From the NCBI RefSeq assembly GCF_007859815.1, contig NZ_SJPH01000001.1:737987-801986 (forward strand): 64,000 nt of DNA, written 5' to 3'. Under the pieces are notes generated by a model, which was not told the origin of the DNA, did no database searches, and saw only the letters and a list, made by a program, of their open reading frames with translations. The first letter of the stretch is position 1; every line of letters starts with the position of its first letter. Below, piece by piece: positions 24,586 to 32,901 of the stretch. The translations under genes and the position numbers were made by a program. Source of the stretch: Botrimarina hoheduenensis. Lineage in GTDB: Bacteria; Planctomycetota; Planctomycetia; Pirellulales; Lacipirellulaceae.

Positions 24586-26312
24586 TTCGAGCGATGGCGA
24601 TATTCCTTATTCGGCGCGGTTGGTTGGCGGCCCTGACGGTGACGCTCATCGTGAGCCAGCTGGCGGCGAAGCCGCATACTGGCAGCACCCACTCGGCAGT
24701 CGGGTCGCGTTACGCGGTGGCGACCGTTCAGCCGCTCGCAACCGATGCGGCAATGGCGGTATTCGAAGAGGGGGGCAATGCGGTCGACGCTGCGATCGCC
24801 GCGGCGCTAACGCTCAGCGTTGTGGACAATCACAACTCGGGCATCGGGGGCGGTTGCTTGTGTCTGGTCCGCACCCCCGCGGGCGAACTGCTCGCGATCG
24901 ACGGTCGCGAGACCGCCCCGGCACTTGCCACACCGGAGATGTTTGTCGTCGGCGGAGAGGCCGACCCGCGGCTCAGTCAGACCGGTCCGCTTGCGGTTGG
25001 CACGCCCGGTGCCTTGGCGGCGTACGCCCTGCTCGCCAAAACGGCTGGCAGCAAACCCCTTTCGCGCCTGCTGGAACCCGGTCGGCGGGCCGCCGCGGAG
25101 GGCTTTGCGATCGACAAGAATTATGCCGATCGGCTCAAGTCCAACGCGAAAGAGTTGGGCAAATTTCCGGCCACGAGGGCCGTGTTCCTCGACGCCGAGG
25201 GTCAGCCGCACCGAGAGGGGCACCCTCTTGTGCAAGCCGATCTCGCGAAGACCTATGGTGCGCTAATTGAAAACGGCCCCGATTGGTTCTATCGCGGGCC
25301 GTTCGCTCAGCGTGTGGGGGCGTGGATGCAAGCGGAGGGCGGTCGGCTCCGCGCGTCCGACTTTGCGACCTACAAAGCACTTCGCCGCGAGCCGATCGTT
25401 TCAACCTATCGGGGTCGCCAGATCATCGGGTTCCCGCCTCCCAGTTCGGGCGGCGTTCATGTGGCTCAGGTGCTGAATCTGATCGAGCGCTACGAGCTGA
25501 GCACCCTGTTCGAGGACGATCCGCTGACCGCGACCCATGTGGTCGCCGAGGCCATGAAGATTGCCTTTGCCGATCGGGCTCATTGGCTGGGCGATTCTGA
25601 TTTTGTCGAGGTGCCGCGCGGGCTTAGTGCCAAGTCGTACGCCGACCAACTGGCCGGAAAGATTCGTTTGAAGCGCGTCACACAGGTTAAGAGCCACGGC
25701 GAACCACCCGAGTGGCGGCAAGATGTTTTCGGACGTCACACGACCCACATCGCCGCCGCCGACGCCGAGGGCTATTGGGTCGCGATCACGGCCACGGTCA
25801 ACACCGGCTTCGGCTCGAAGGTGATCGTGCCCGGTACGGGGGTGATCCTCAACAACGAGATGGATGACTTCTCGATCCAACCGGGCACGCCCAACGCCTT
25901 TGGACTGGTGGGAGCCGCGAATAACGCGGTGGCAGCGGGCAAGCGGCCCCTTTCCAGCATGAGCCCAACGCTGGTGCTCGATGCGGAGGGCCGTCCGTTG
26001 ATGGCCCTTGGCGCGGCGGGGGGCCCGAAGATCATCAGCCAGGTCATTTTGATGCTCATCAATACAGTGGACCGTCAGATGTCGCTCGCTGAGGCGGTCG
26101 CGGCCCCGCGGTGGCACCATCAGTGGCGGCCCGATGTTCTGAGTGTCGAGAAGGGCTTCGATCCGGGCTTGCTTTTGGGCCTGCTGGATCGCGGGCACAC
26201 GCTCACGCAATTGCCCACAGCGGGCGTTGGTCAAGCGATTGGGCGCGATGCCGAGGATCGCCTGATCGCCGTCAATGATCCGCGGGTTGCGGGAAAATCA
26301 GCAGCTCGATAG
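24582..26312 (+). CDS. ggt: Gamma-glutamyltransferase
   Basis: An N-terminal-nucleophile hydrolase that self-cleaves and removes gamma-glutamyl groups from peptides. The cleavage site is before Thr387 in HTTHIAAAD, and the oxyanion and substrate loops GFGSKV...LNNEMDDFS and PLSSMSPT are intact. A hydrophobic N-terminus (about 5-29) indicates export to the periplasm. At 576 aa it has the usual precursor length. ATGA overlap with the upstream serine hydrolase implies coupled translation; a second ATG four codons in is an alternative start. Murein peptides contain a gamma-D-Glu link, so the location suggests peptide salvage, though glutathione is the classical substrate. Confidence 0.93.
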   Translation: MIRAMAIFLIRRGWLAALTVTLIVSQLAAKPHTGSTHSAVGSRYAVATVQPLATDAAMAVFEEGGNAVDAAIAAALTLSVVDNHNSGIGGGCLCLVRTPAGELLAIDGRETAPALATPEMFVVGGEADPRLSQTGPLAVGTPGALAAYALLAKTAGSKPLSRLLEPGRRAAAEGFAIDKNYADRLKSNAKELGKFPATRAVFLDAEGQPHREGHPLVQADLAKTYGALIENGPDWFYRGPFAQRVGAWMQAEGGRLRASDFATYKALRREPIVSTYRGRQIIGFPPPSSGGVHVAQVLNLIERYELSTLFEDDPLTATHVVAEAMKIAFADRAHWLGDSDFVEVPRGLSAKSYADQLAGKIRLKRVTQVKSHGEPPEWRQDVFGRHTTHIAAADAEGYWVAITATVNTGFGSKVIVPGTGVILNNEMDDFSIQPGTPNAFGLVGAANNAVAAGKRPLSSMSPTLVLDAEGRPLMALGAAGGPKIISQVILMLINTVDRQMSLAEAVAAPRWHHQWRPDVLSVEKGFDPGLLLGLLDRGHTLTQLPTAGVGQAIGRDAEDRLIAVNDPRVAGKSAAR

Positions 26313-26411
26313 CGAAAAAGCGCAGCGTTCGACTAAGCTAAAGGCACGGGTTGGGGAGGCTCTTCCGGGGCTCCGCGGAGGTGCTCTTAGCGATCCAACT
26401 CTCACGGAACC

Positions 26412-29400
26412 ATGATCTTGAGGCTCTTGATGTTCTTTACGCTATTGGCTGCGCAAGCCGCTACACCCTCTCGCGGACGCGATCGCGCGCTGGTGATCGA
26501 ATCGCTCGAAAAGAGAGAGCTCCTCGCGGCGGCCGGATTGGTCGAGATCGGACAGCAACCCTCGGGGGCCCTCGACGACAAGATCGTGTATGTCCACGGC
26601 GGGCACGGCTACACCGCTACGGGCAGCAGCTGGGGTTATCAGCGCCCGCTTCTGCTGGACATGGTCGAGGATCTCGGCAACCAAGATCAGATGACCTATC
26701 TGGTCGATTACTTGTGGAACGCCGGGGCAACGGTGGTCCCCCTCCGTCCGGTGGGTCATCAGCCCAATGAAGTGGTTCTCGACAACGACGATGTCGAGGT
26801 GACTTTCACCGGCGCGTGGAGCAACAGCTCATCGAGCATTTACTTTGGCTCAGCGGGCGATGTCCCCTATCGCTTCGCCACCACTTCCACCACCGAGACC
26901 GCGACCGCTCAGTACCGTCCGAACATTTCCGAAGAAGGCTTCTACCCGGTTTATGCCTGGACTCGTTCCGGCAGCGACCGAGCGGAGGATCATCTGTACC
27001 GAGTGCATCACTCGGGCGGAGCCACTGAGGTGACGATCAATCATCGGCGGGTGGGCAACGGGTTGGTGTACCTGGGCACGTTCCACTTCGAAGCGGGCAA
27101 CGCCGGCTACGTCGAAATCTCCAACCAATCCGCCACCGCCGGCAACGTGGTGATCGCGGACATGATCCGCTTCGGCAACGGCATGGGAGACATCAACCGG
27201 GGCGGCGGCGTCTCGGGAGAGACCCGCGAGAACGAGGCGGGCCTTTACTGGGTCGAGTGGCATGTGAGCCGCTCGCAGGGGATCCCCACCAGCGAGTACC
27301 GCACCAGCAGCAGCGACAGTTCGGCCACGGTCTCGCTCTCGCCGCGTTATGCCGAGTACATGAACCGTGAACAGGATGGTTCGCTTTCCGATCGCGTTTT
27401 TGTGAGTTTTCACTCAAACGCTTCGACCGGCAATCCGGCCACGGCCACCTCGCGGGGAGTGGTAGGGCTCCACAACACGGCCAACGGCGGAGCCACCCCC
27501 AACCAGTTGTTTCTTGCCCAGACACTCGCTCAGCAGGTCAATAACGATCTGGTCGCCCAGAACGGGCAGTTTGAACACAACTGGCAGAACCGTACGTCGC
27601 TCACTTTCCAGACAACGTTCAACTACGGTGAGATCAACAACTCGGTCATCAACAACGAGTTCGATGCGACGATCGTTGAGACCGGCTTCCACGACAACAC
27701 GCTCGATGCGCAGATGCTGCGTGATCCCCGCGTGCGCGATGCGATCGCCCGCGCAACCTATCAGGGCATTGTCGATTACTTTGTCCAGGTGGACGGCGGG
27801 GCGACTGCGAATATCGATGCGCCACCGAAGGTTGCCAGCCTGAACGCCGAGTCAACGGCTCCCGGAGAGGTGACGCTCAAGTGGGTCGCGACCCCCGCGA
27901 ACGCCTACTCTGGCGGAACTCCCACCGGGTACACGATCTACGCCTCGACCAACGGCTACGGGTTCGACGGCGGCACGTTCGTCGCGGGCGGAGCCCTGAA
28001 CACGCACACCCTTACCGGTCTCGACCCGGCCCAGACCTACTACTTCAAGATCGTGGCCAATAACGCCGGTGGCCAATCGGTGGGCTCCGAGGTTGTTGCC
28101 GCCAAGCCTTCGGCCGACACGGCGAAGATCCTCATCGTCAACGGTTTCGACCGGCTCGAACGCTCGCTCGTGCCGAAGGAATCGTTCACCGGCAGCGCGA
28201 CGCTGACCGCGGATCGCGTGCGACCCCGGTTTGCAAACTCGATGGACTACGCCGTCCAAATCGGCGATGCGCTCGCGGCGGCTGGTGCCCGCGCAGCCGT
28301 TTCGACCGCCTCGAACGAGGGGCTCCAATCCGGTGCCGTCGCACTGGCCGAATACGACGCGGTGTTCTGGATCGCAGGCGAGGAGTCAACCGCTGACGAA
28401 ACGTTCAACGCGCTCGAACAGAATCTGATGACCGCTTATCTGGCCCAAGGGGGCAAGCTGTTTGTCTCGGGGTCCGAGATTGGCTGGGATCTAGAAGCGC
28501 AGAACGGCGGAGCCGCGTTCTTCAACAACACGCTTCGCGCGGACTACGTGGCCGATGACGCCAACACTTACTCGGCGAGCGGCACCCCCGGATCGATCTT
28601 CGAGGGCCTCGCCCTACAGTTCGACAATGGGGAACGCTTCTACGACGTGACCTTTCCGGACGTGATTGTCCCTACGGCGGGCAGCGGCGCGATCACCGCG
28701 ATGAACTACGGTGGCGGGGCCGGAGCCGCGATCCAGTACGACGGCGGCGCTGCGGGCGAGCGAGTCGTGCTGCTCGGTTTTCCCTTCGAGACAATCACCG
28801 ACGACTCGATCCGTACCCAGGCGATCGCCCGCGTGCTGGACTTCTTCGACATCGATAGCACACCCCCGATCATCGTGACGCGGCGCACCGAGATCCTGCT
28901 GAACAACGACGACGGTGCCCCCACCTTCACCACCAACGGCGTTTGGCTGAACACCGGCGCGTTCAGCCTCGACCTGCTTACCGAGGTTTACGAGCTAGCC
29001 GGTTCCGACAACGCGCGGGCCAATTGGCAGACGACCCTGCCCGAGGCCGGACGCGTCGAGGTGTTTGTGATCTACACCGCTAACGCCCAAAACGCCACCA
29101 GTGTGAACTACGACATCACGACCCCCAGCGGCACCTTCACGGCGAACGTGAACCAGCAGACGCAAAGTCGTACCTGGGTGTCGCTCGGGTCAGAAAACAC
29201 CTCAGCAGGGCCGATCACGATCTCACTCGATGCGGATCAGAGTTCGCCCAACATTGATCGGGTGGTGGCCGATGCGGTGCGGATCTTCTTGGACGTGGAT
29301 GTTGTCGCTACGGGTGACTTCAACAACGACGGCTCCGTTGATATCGCCGACTACACGGTCTGGCGTGACTCGCTTGGGGCAAACGTTGTTGCCGGTGAGG

Positions 29401-29852
29401 CCGGAGACGCCGACTTCGATGGCGTTGTGACCCAGGCCGATTACGACATCTGGGTTGCTACTTTCGGCCAATCGGTGCCGGTTGCGTCGTCGGCCGCCCG
29501 TTCGTTCCTTGCCGCCTCGGCTGGCCTGACAATCGTCGAGGGCTTCGAGGCCGATGAGTTGCAGCCGGTGGTTAAGTCGGTAGACGCGGCGTTCGCTCTC
29601 TCGGTCGCGTCGAGCGACTCCGCGGCAAGCGGCGATGTACCGCGGGCACGAAGCCTCGGCTCGCCGGCCGAACGCGGCGCTGCACGACGCCTCGATCTGC
29701 TGCTGGCGGCTCGCTCGGCACAACGTGGCGAAACGGACCGCTTGGTCTCCTTCGAGCGTGACAGTGACCGCCAGGACGCCGGTGAACAAACGCAGCGCGA
29801 AGAGGCGTTCGCCGGCTGGCAGCGTTTCGGGCGGCGCGTCGGATCGTCGTAA
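26412..29852 (+). CDS. Large secreted N-acetylmuramoyl-L-alanine amidase with golvesin, Fn3 and dockerin modules
   Basis: A 1146-aa multidomain secreted protein. The N-terminus has a hydrophobic segment and then ALVIESLEKRELLA, an LEPR-XLL-type planctomycete signature. Residues of about 56-460 form an Amidase_3 domain: HGGHG at 62-66, an early Glu86, SFHSNAS with His334 and catalytic Glu423 (VETGFHD). Into it is inserted a golvesin/xanthan-lyase-type beta domain at about 119-258. Then come a fibronectin type III domain (470-565), an alpha/beta domain (about 571-815), a second golvesin-like domain (826-960) and a dockerin type I repeat pair (GDFNNDGSVDIADY and GDADFDGVVTQADY, 967-1020). The Arg-rich tail has no obvious function. 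Likely role: cleavage of MurNAc-L-Ala bonds outside the cell. It starts 99 bp after ggt. Confidence 0.88.
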   Translation: MILRLLMFFTLLAAQAATPSRGRDRALVIESLEKRELLAAAGLVEIGQQPSGALDDKIVYVHGGHGYTATGSSWGYQRPLLLDMVEDLGNQDQMTYLVDYLWNAGATVVPLRPVGHQPNEVVLDNDDVEVTFTGAWSNSSSSIYFGSAGDVPYRFATTSTTETATAQYRPNISEEGFYPVYAWTRSGSDRAEDHLYRVHHSGGATEVTINHRRVGNGLVYLGTFHFEAGNAGYVEISNQSATAGNVVIADMIRFGNGMGDINRGGGVSGETRENEAGLYWVEWHVSRSQGIPTSEYRTSSSDSSATVSLSPRYAEYMNREQDGSLSDRVFVSFHSNASTGNPATATSRGVVGLHNTANGGATPNQLFLAQTLAQQVNNDLVAQNGQFEHNWQNRTSLTFQTTFNYGEINNSVINNEFDATIVETGFHDNTLDAQMLRDPRVRDAIARATYQGIVDYFVQVDGGATANIDAPPKVASLNAESTAPGEVTLKWVATPANAYSGGTPTGYTIYASTNGYGFDGGTFVAGGALNTHTLTGLDPAQTYYFKIVANNAGGQSVGSEVVAAKPSADTAKILIVNGFDRLERSLVPKESFTGSATLTADRVRPRFANSMDYAVQIGDALAAAGARAAVSTASNEGLQSGAVALAEYDAVFWIAGEESTADETFNALEQNLMTAYLAQGGKLFVSGSEIGWDLEAQNGGAAFFNNTLRADYVADDANTYSASGTPGSIFEGLALQFDNGERFYDVTFPDVIVPTAGSGAITAMNYGGGAGAAIQYDGGAAGERVVLLGFPFETITDDSIRTQAIARVLDFFDIDSTPPIIVTRRTEILLNNDDGAPTFTTNGVWLNTGAFSLDLLTEVYELAGSDNARANWQTTLPEAGRVEVFVIYTANAQNATSVNYDITTPSGTFTANVNQQTQSRTWVSLGSENTSAGPITISLDADQSSPNIDRVVADAVRIFLDVDVVATGDFNNDGSVDIADYTVWRDSLGANVVAGEAGDADFDGVVTQADYDIWVATFGQSVPVASSAARSFLAASAGLTIVEGFEADELQPVVKSVDAAFALSVASSDSAASGDVPRARSLGSPAERGAARRLDLLLAARSAQRGETDRLVSFERDSDRQDAGEQTQREEAFAGWQRFGRRVGSS

Positions 29853-29877
29853 GAGCGGCGTTCGCGTTGTTGGCCCG

Positions 29878-30963
29878 TTACTGACGCAGCCCGAGCAGCG
29901 GGAAGCACAGCACCGGGATCGCGAGCGACGCAACGCCGATCGCCCAGCGGAATCGGTCGAGCTCTTTCGTGTCGTCAGAAGTCGGCGGGTGATCGACGCC
30001 CATGAGGATCACAAGCACCAGCATGGGGGTCCATACCGAGGCTTGGTCGAGGTTGATCACCACGTAGGTGATCGCCACAACCAAGAAACCGCGGGCCACA
30101 TTCTGCGCATCGCGCCCGAAGAGCCCGTAGATGGTGTGGCCGCCGTCGAGCTGGCTGATGGGCAGCATGTTGAGCCCCGTGACGAGCATGCCAACCCAGC
30201 CGGCCATAAAGAAGGCATTGACCTGTGAGATGCCGATCCATTCGGCGCGGTTCGTCCCTACCTTGCGGAGCGTTTCGGGCTGCTGGGCCTGGATCATCCA
30301 CTTCACCAGCAGCGGGCTGTTGAGCTGGATTTCTCCGGGTCGGGGGGGCGTTGTCAGGTCGAGCTTGCCGACCCCGATCCACAGGATCGGCGCAGCGATC
30401 ACCAGCCCGGCCAGAGGCCCCGCGATGCCGATATCAAAAATCTCGCGGCGATTGGCCCGGACCCCCTCCATGCCGATGACGGCTCCCATCGTGCCGATGG
30501 CGTTGAAAGGCACCGGGATACAGAGCGGATAGCTCGCCGGGATCCGGCGGCGGAGCGTCATGATGAAGTGGCCCATCTCGTGCGTCAGCAAGATGGCGAG
30601 CACGGCCCCCATGTAGGTAAGCCCTTGCCGCCAGTTGCTTGCGATGGTCGTCGCCACGTGCGACCAGGTCGCCATTTTAGCGGGGTTCATCGGCTCCCAC
30701 TCTGCGGCTCCCACCCAAAAGGTGCTTGCACAAGTCGCGAGGAACAACACCAGCGGCAGTCGCACGCGGCGCCGGCGGGGCGTGCCCTGTCGGTCGGCGG
30801 AGATCCGGGAATCAAAATCCGAGGCACGGAGCTCGCGTGAACTCTTCTCGGTTAGCTCGCCGCCGACCTCAACCGAGAGGCGCGGGGCCGACTCGCTTGC
30901 GGGCTTAGCCGCGGCGGGATTTTGACGGGCGGGGGGCGTTGGATCGGCGTCGTGTTCAGTCAT
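29878..30963 (-). CDS. Site-2 protease family (M50) membrane metalloprotease
   Basis: An intramembrane zinc protease. The active-site HEMGH occurs at residues 128-132 in a hydrophobic helix, and the second ligand motif LPISQLDGGH lies near residue 280. The first 65 residues are hydrophilic and Pro/Ala/Arg-rich, in the cytoplasm or as a linker. Four to six membrane helices follow. Length is 361 aa. The GTMGAVIGM segment following PLCIPVPFNAIG resembles the EGY1-like/FtsH-linked subgroup of site-2 proteases. No PDZ domain was seen, unlike RseP. It is convergent with the amidase gene (25 bp). The substrate is unknown. Confidence 0.9.
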   Translation of the reverse strand: MTEHDADPTPPARQNPAAAKPASESAPRLSVEVGGELTEKSSRELRASDFDSRISADRQGTPRRRRVRLPLVLFLATCASTFWVGAAEWEPMNPAKMATWSHVATTIASNWRQGLTYMGAVLAILLTHEMGHFIMTLRRRIPASYPLCIPVPFNAIGTMGAVIGMEGVRANRREIFDIGIAGPLAGLVIAAPILWIGVGKLDLTTPPRPGEIQLNSPLLVKWMIQAQQPETLRKVGTNRAEWIGISQVNAFFMAGWVGMLVTGLNMLPISQLDGGHTIYGLFGRDAQNVARGFLVVAITYVVINLDQASVWTPMLVLVILMGVDHPPTSDDTKELDRFRWAIGVASLAIPVLCFPLLGLRQ

Positions 30964-31059
30964 TCGTCGGATCGTAGCACAACGGCGGTGCCGCGATGAT
31001 GGGGCCCTTACCTCTTGGCCTTGAGGGCCACTGCGGACTTGTTGAGGTCGCCCCTGTAG

Positions 31060-32649
31060 TTAGTAGACCTCAAGGCTCTTTACGCTACCGACACCAGCGT
31101 TGAGAGCCGCGTCAAGGCACCGCCGGGCCGCACCGATCAGCGACCACGTATCAAATCCTTTCGAGAGCACCGAGGCCCCGGCAACGCCGGCGTCGGCGCG
31201 AAACTGCGTTTCGGAAAAGCGTTTGATCGCGGCGGTCCACAGTCGCACCGCGTCGAGTCGGTCGTGACCGGGAGTGAGCACGGCCACGAGGTTGCCGCTC
31301 AGCGGTTCCCAGACCAGGTCATCCAAGAGCCCCGCGGGAAGAGTGCGGACGCAATCCTGTCGGAATTGATCAATAGGTTCCGCACCAGCGTCATTAACCG
31401 AGACGATCGCGATCGAGAGCGGGCGACGCTCAGCCCGGCACGAATCGACCTGTTCTTGCGTGATTTCCATCAAGCGATGCATCGCCGGGTCGATCACTTG
31501 CGTATGCGGCCGGCGCACCGTTGCCCGCGCACCGTGCCCGCTTATCTGTGGAGAGACCCCCATCAGGCCTGGCTTGCCGGCCGACAGGTAGTCTTGAACC
31601 GTACGCGTGAGGTCCTGGACGTTGGCCAGCAGATCGTTGTAGAGCCGCTCGTCGCCCAGGTCTTCATAGGTGGCTGGGGCACCAAGCAGGCGTCCCGCCG
31701 CGCCCTCGGAAGCGATCGCCAGTTGGCGATGGGCCAGCACGAGCGTTTCGTGGAAGTCGGCTGCCGGACTGAGATCGACCCCCAGCGCATTGGCGAGCTG
31801 AACGGCACGGGGCTGAAGGACCTCGACCAGCGTGTTGATTTGCCGCCGGGTTAGGTCGCACTGCCTCTCGCCCCGCTCGATCAAGAGGGGCAAAGCAGCC
31901 AGCTCGCGGTCCACGACGAGGCGGGTGACAAGGTTGGCGAGCTCGAGCACACTGCTAAGCTCTCCTTTTCGCTCGGGAGCGCAAGCCGCTGAGTCTAACA
32001 ACTCGATAGCGCTTGCCAGGCGTTCAGGGAGTTTCCAGCTGCGGAGCAACGCGACCGAGAGCTCGCGGTGCTCGAAACCGAGCGCCTCGCGTTCGGCTGC
32101 GGCGATTGCCGGCTCACGCGCCGCAATTCCCTTTGCTTTGTTCAAGACGGCCGCGTAGGTGTCTCCGATTTCGGTCAGCAAGACGAGCTGCCCGATCCCT
32201 TGCAGCAGGCTGGCAACGAGCGCTTCGTCGGCCAGAGCGGCCCAGCCGCGAGCGGCACCCTGCGTTTGAGCAATCTGTTTGGCCGCTACGGACCGAACGA
32301 TGGTGCGGGTCCAGTAGTCGGCGAGCGATTCGGTGTCGATCTTGTCGATCAGCGTGGTAGGCACGGAGAAGCCCAACACGAGCAGCTTCAGCGGGCGGAC
32401 CCCCATCAGCGCGATCGCTTGCGTCAGGTCTGAAACCTCGCCGCTCAGGCCATAGACCGAGCTATTGACCACCCGCAGCAGCTTGGCGGTGAGGGCCGGG
32501 TCTCCTTCCAAGCAGTCGCGGATGGCGGCGGCATCTACCTGTGGCTCGGCTGTGAGCCGAACGATCTCGAGCGCGACCGCCGGCGGCGAGTGAAGCTGGC
32601 CGGCTTGACGCAAGAGTGAGTCGAGCGTGTGGTTCGTGGGAACGGGCAT
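31060..32649 (-). CDS. HDOD domain protein with degenerate GGDEF-like C-terminus
   Basis: 529 aa. Residues of about 15-215 form an HDOD domain (SPPAVALEIVRLT, DPALTAKLLRVVNSSVYG, IALMGVRPLKLLVLG), a signalling module related to HD phosphohydrolases but lacking catalytic residues. The C-terminal 150 residues have the layout of a GGDEF domain (MEITQEQVDSCRAERRPLSIAIVSV; closing ARRCLDAALNAGVGSVKSLEV). The GGDEF signature itself is not preserved (EPLSGN in that region), so diguanylate cyclase activity is unlikely. The middle is helical. It may act as a scaffold or c-di-GMP-linked regulator; the partner is unknown. It is divergent from the YCF48-type gene. Confidence 0.82.
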   Translation of the reverse strand: MPVPTNHTLDSLLRQAGQLHSPPAVALEIVRLTAEPQVDAAAIRDCLEGDPALTAKLLRVVNSSVYGLSGEVSDLTQAIALMGVRPLKLLVLGFSVPTTLIDKIDTESLADYWTRTIVRSVAAKQIAQTQGAARGWAALADEALVASLLQGIGQLVLLTEIGDTYAAVLNKAKGIAAREPAIAAAEREALGFEHRELSVALLRSWKLPERLASAIELLDSAACAPERKGELSSVLELANLVTRLVVDRELAALPLLIERGERQCDLTRRQINTLVEVLQPRAVQLANALGVDLSPAADFHETLVLAHRQLAIASEGAAGRLLGAPATYEDLGDERLYNDLLANVQDLTRTVQDYLSAGKPGLMGVSPQISGHGARATVRRPHTQVIDPAMHRLMEITQEQVDSCRAERRPLSIAIVSVNDAGAEPIDQFRQDCVRTLPAGLLDDLVWEPLSGNLVAVLTPGHDRLDAVRLWTAAIKRFSETQFRADAGVAGASVLSKGFDTWSLIGAARRCLDAALNAGVGSVKSLEVY

Positions 32650-32901
32650 CGGCTCAGCGGGGGCGGCAATTACGGCGGAAGAGAGCTACTTGAAAAGCTA
32701 GCTTGCCACGGCTCGGGAGGGGTTCACCCGGTAGGTATGCCGAGGATCAGCACTCCGCTAGATCCGTGCTAACCGTTGCAGTCCAATCTCGTGTGGGGGC
32801 TAGCCGGGCTAGCGGGTAGACTAGGAGCAGCTCTCCCGAGGGGAGTCATCGCCCAGCGAGGGGCCCCCCTCGCCACCAGCCGCCGCAGCAAGGAAGCCGC
32901 A

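Noticed and set aside
32776..32901. TTG start for the YCF48-type gene
   Set aside because: The GTG at 32902 has a clear AAGGA site and opens into the signal peptide; the upstream codons look non-coding.
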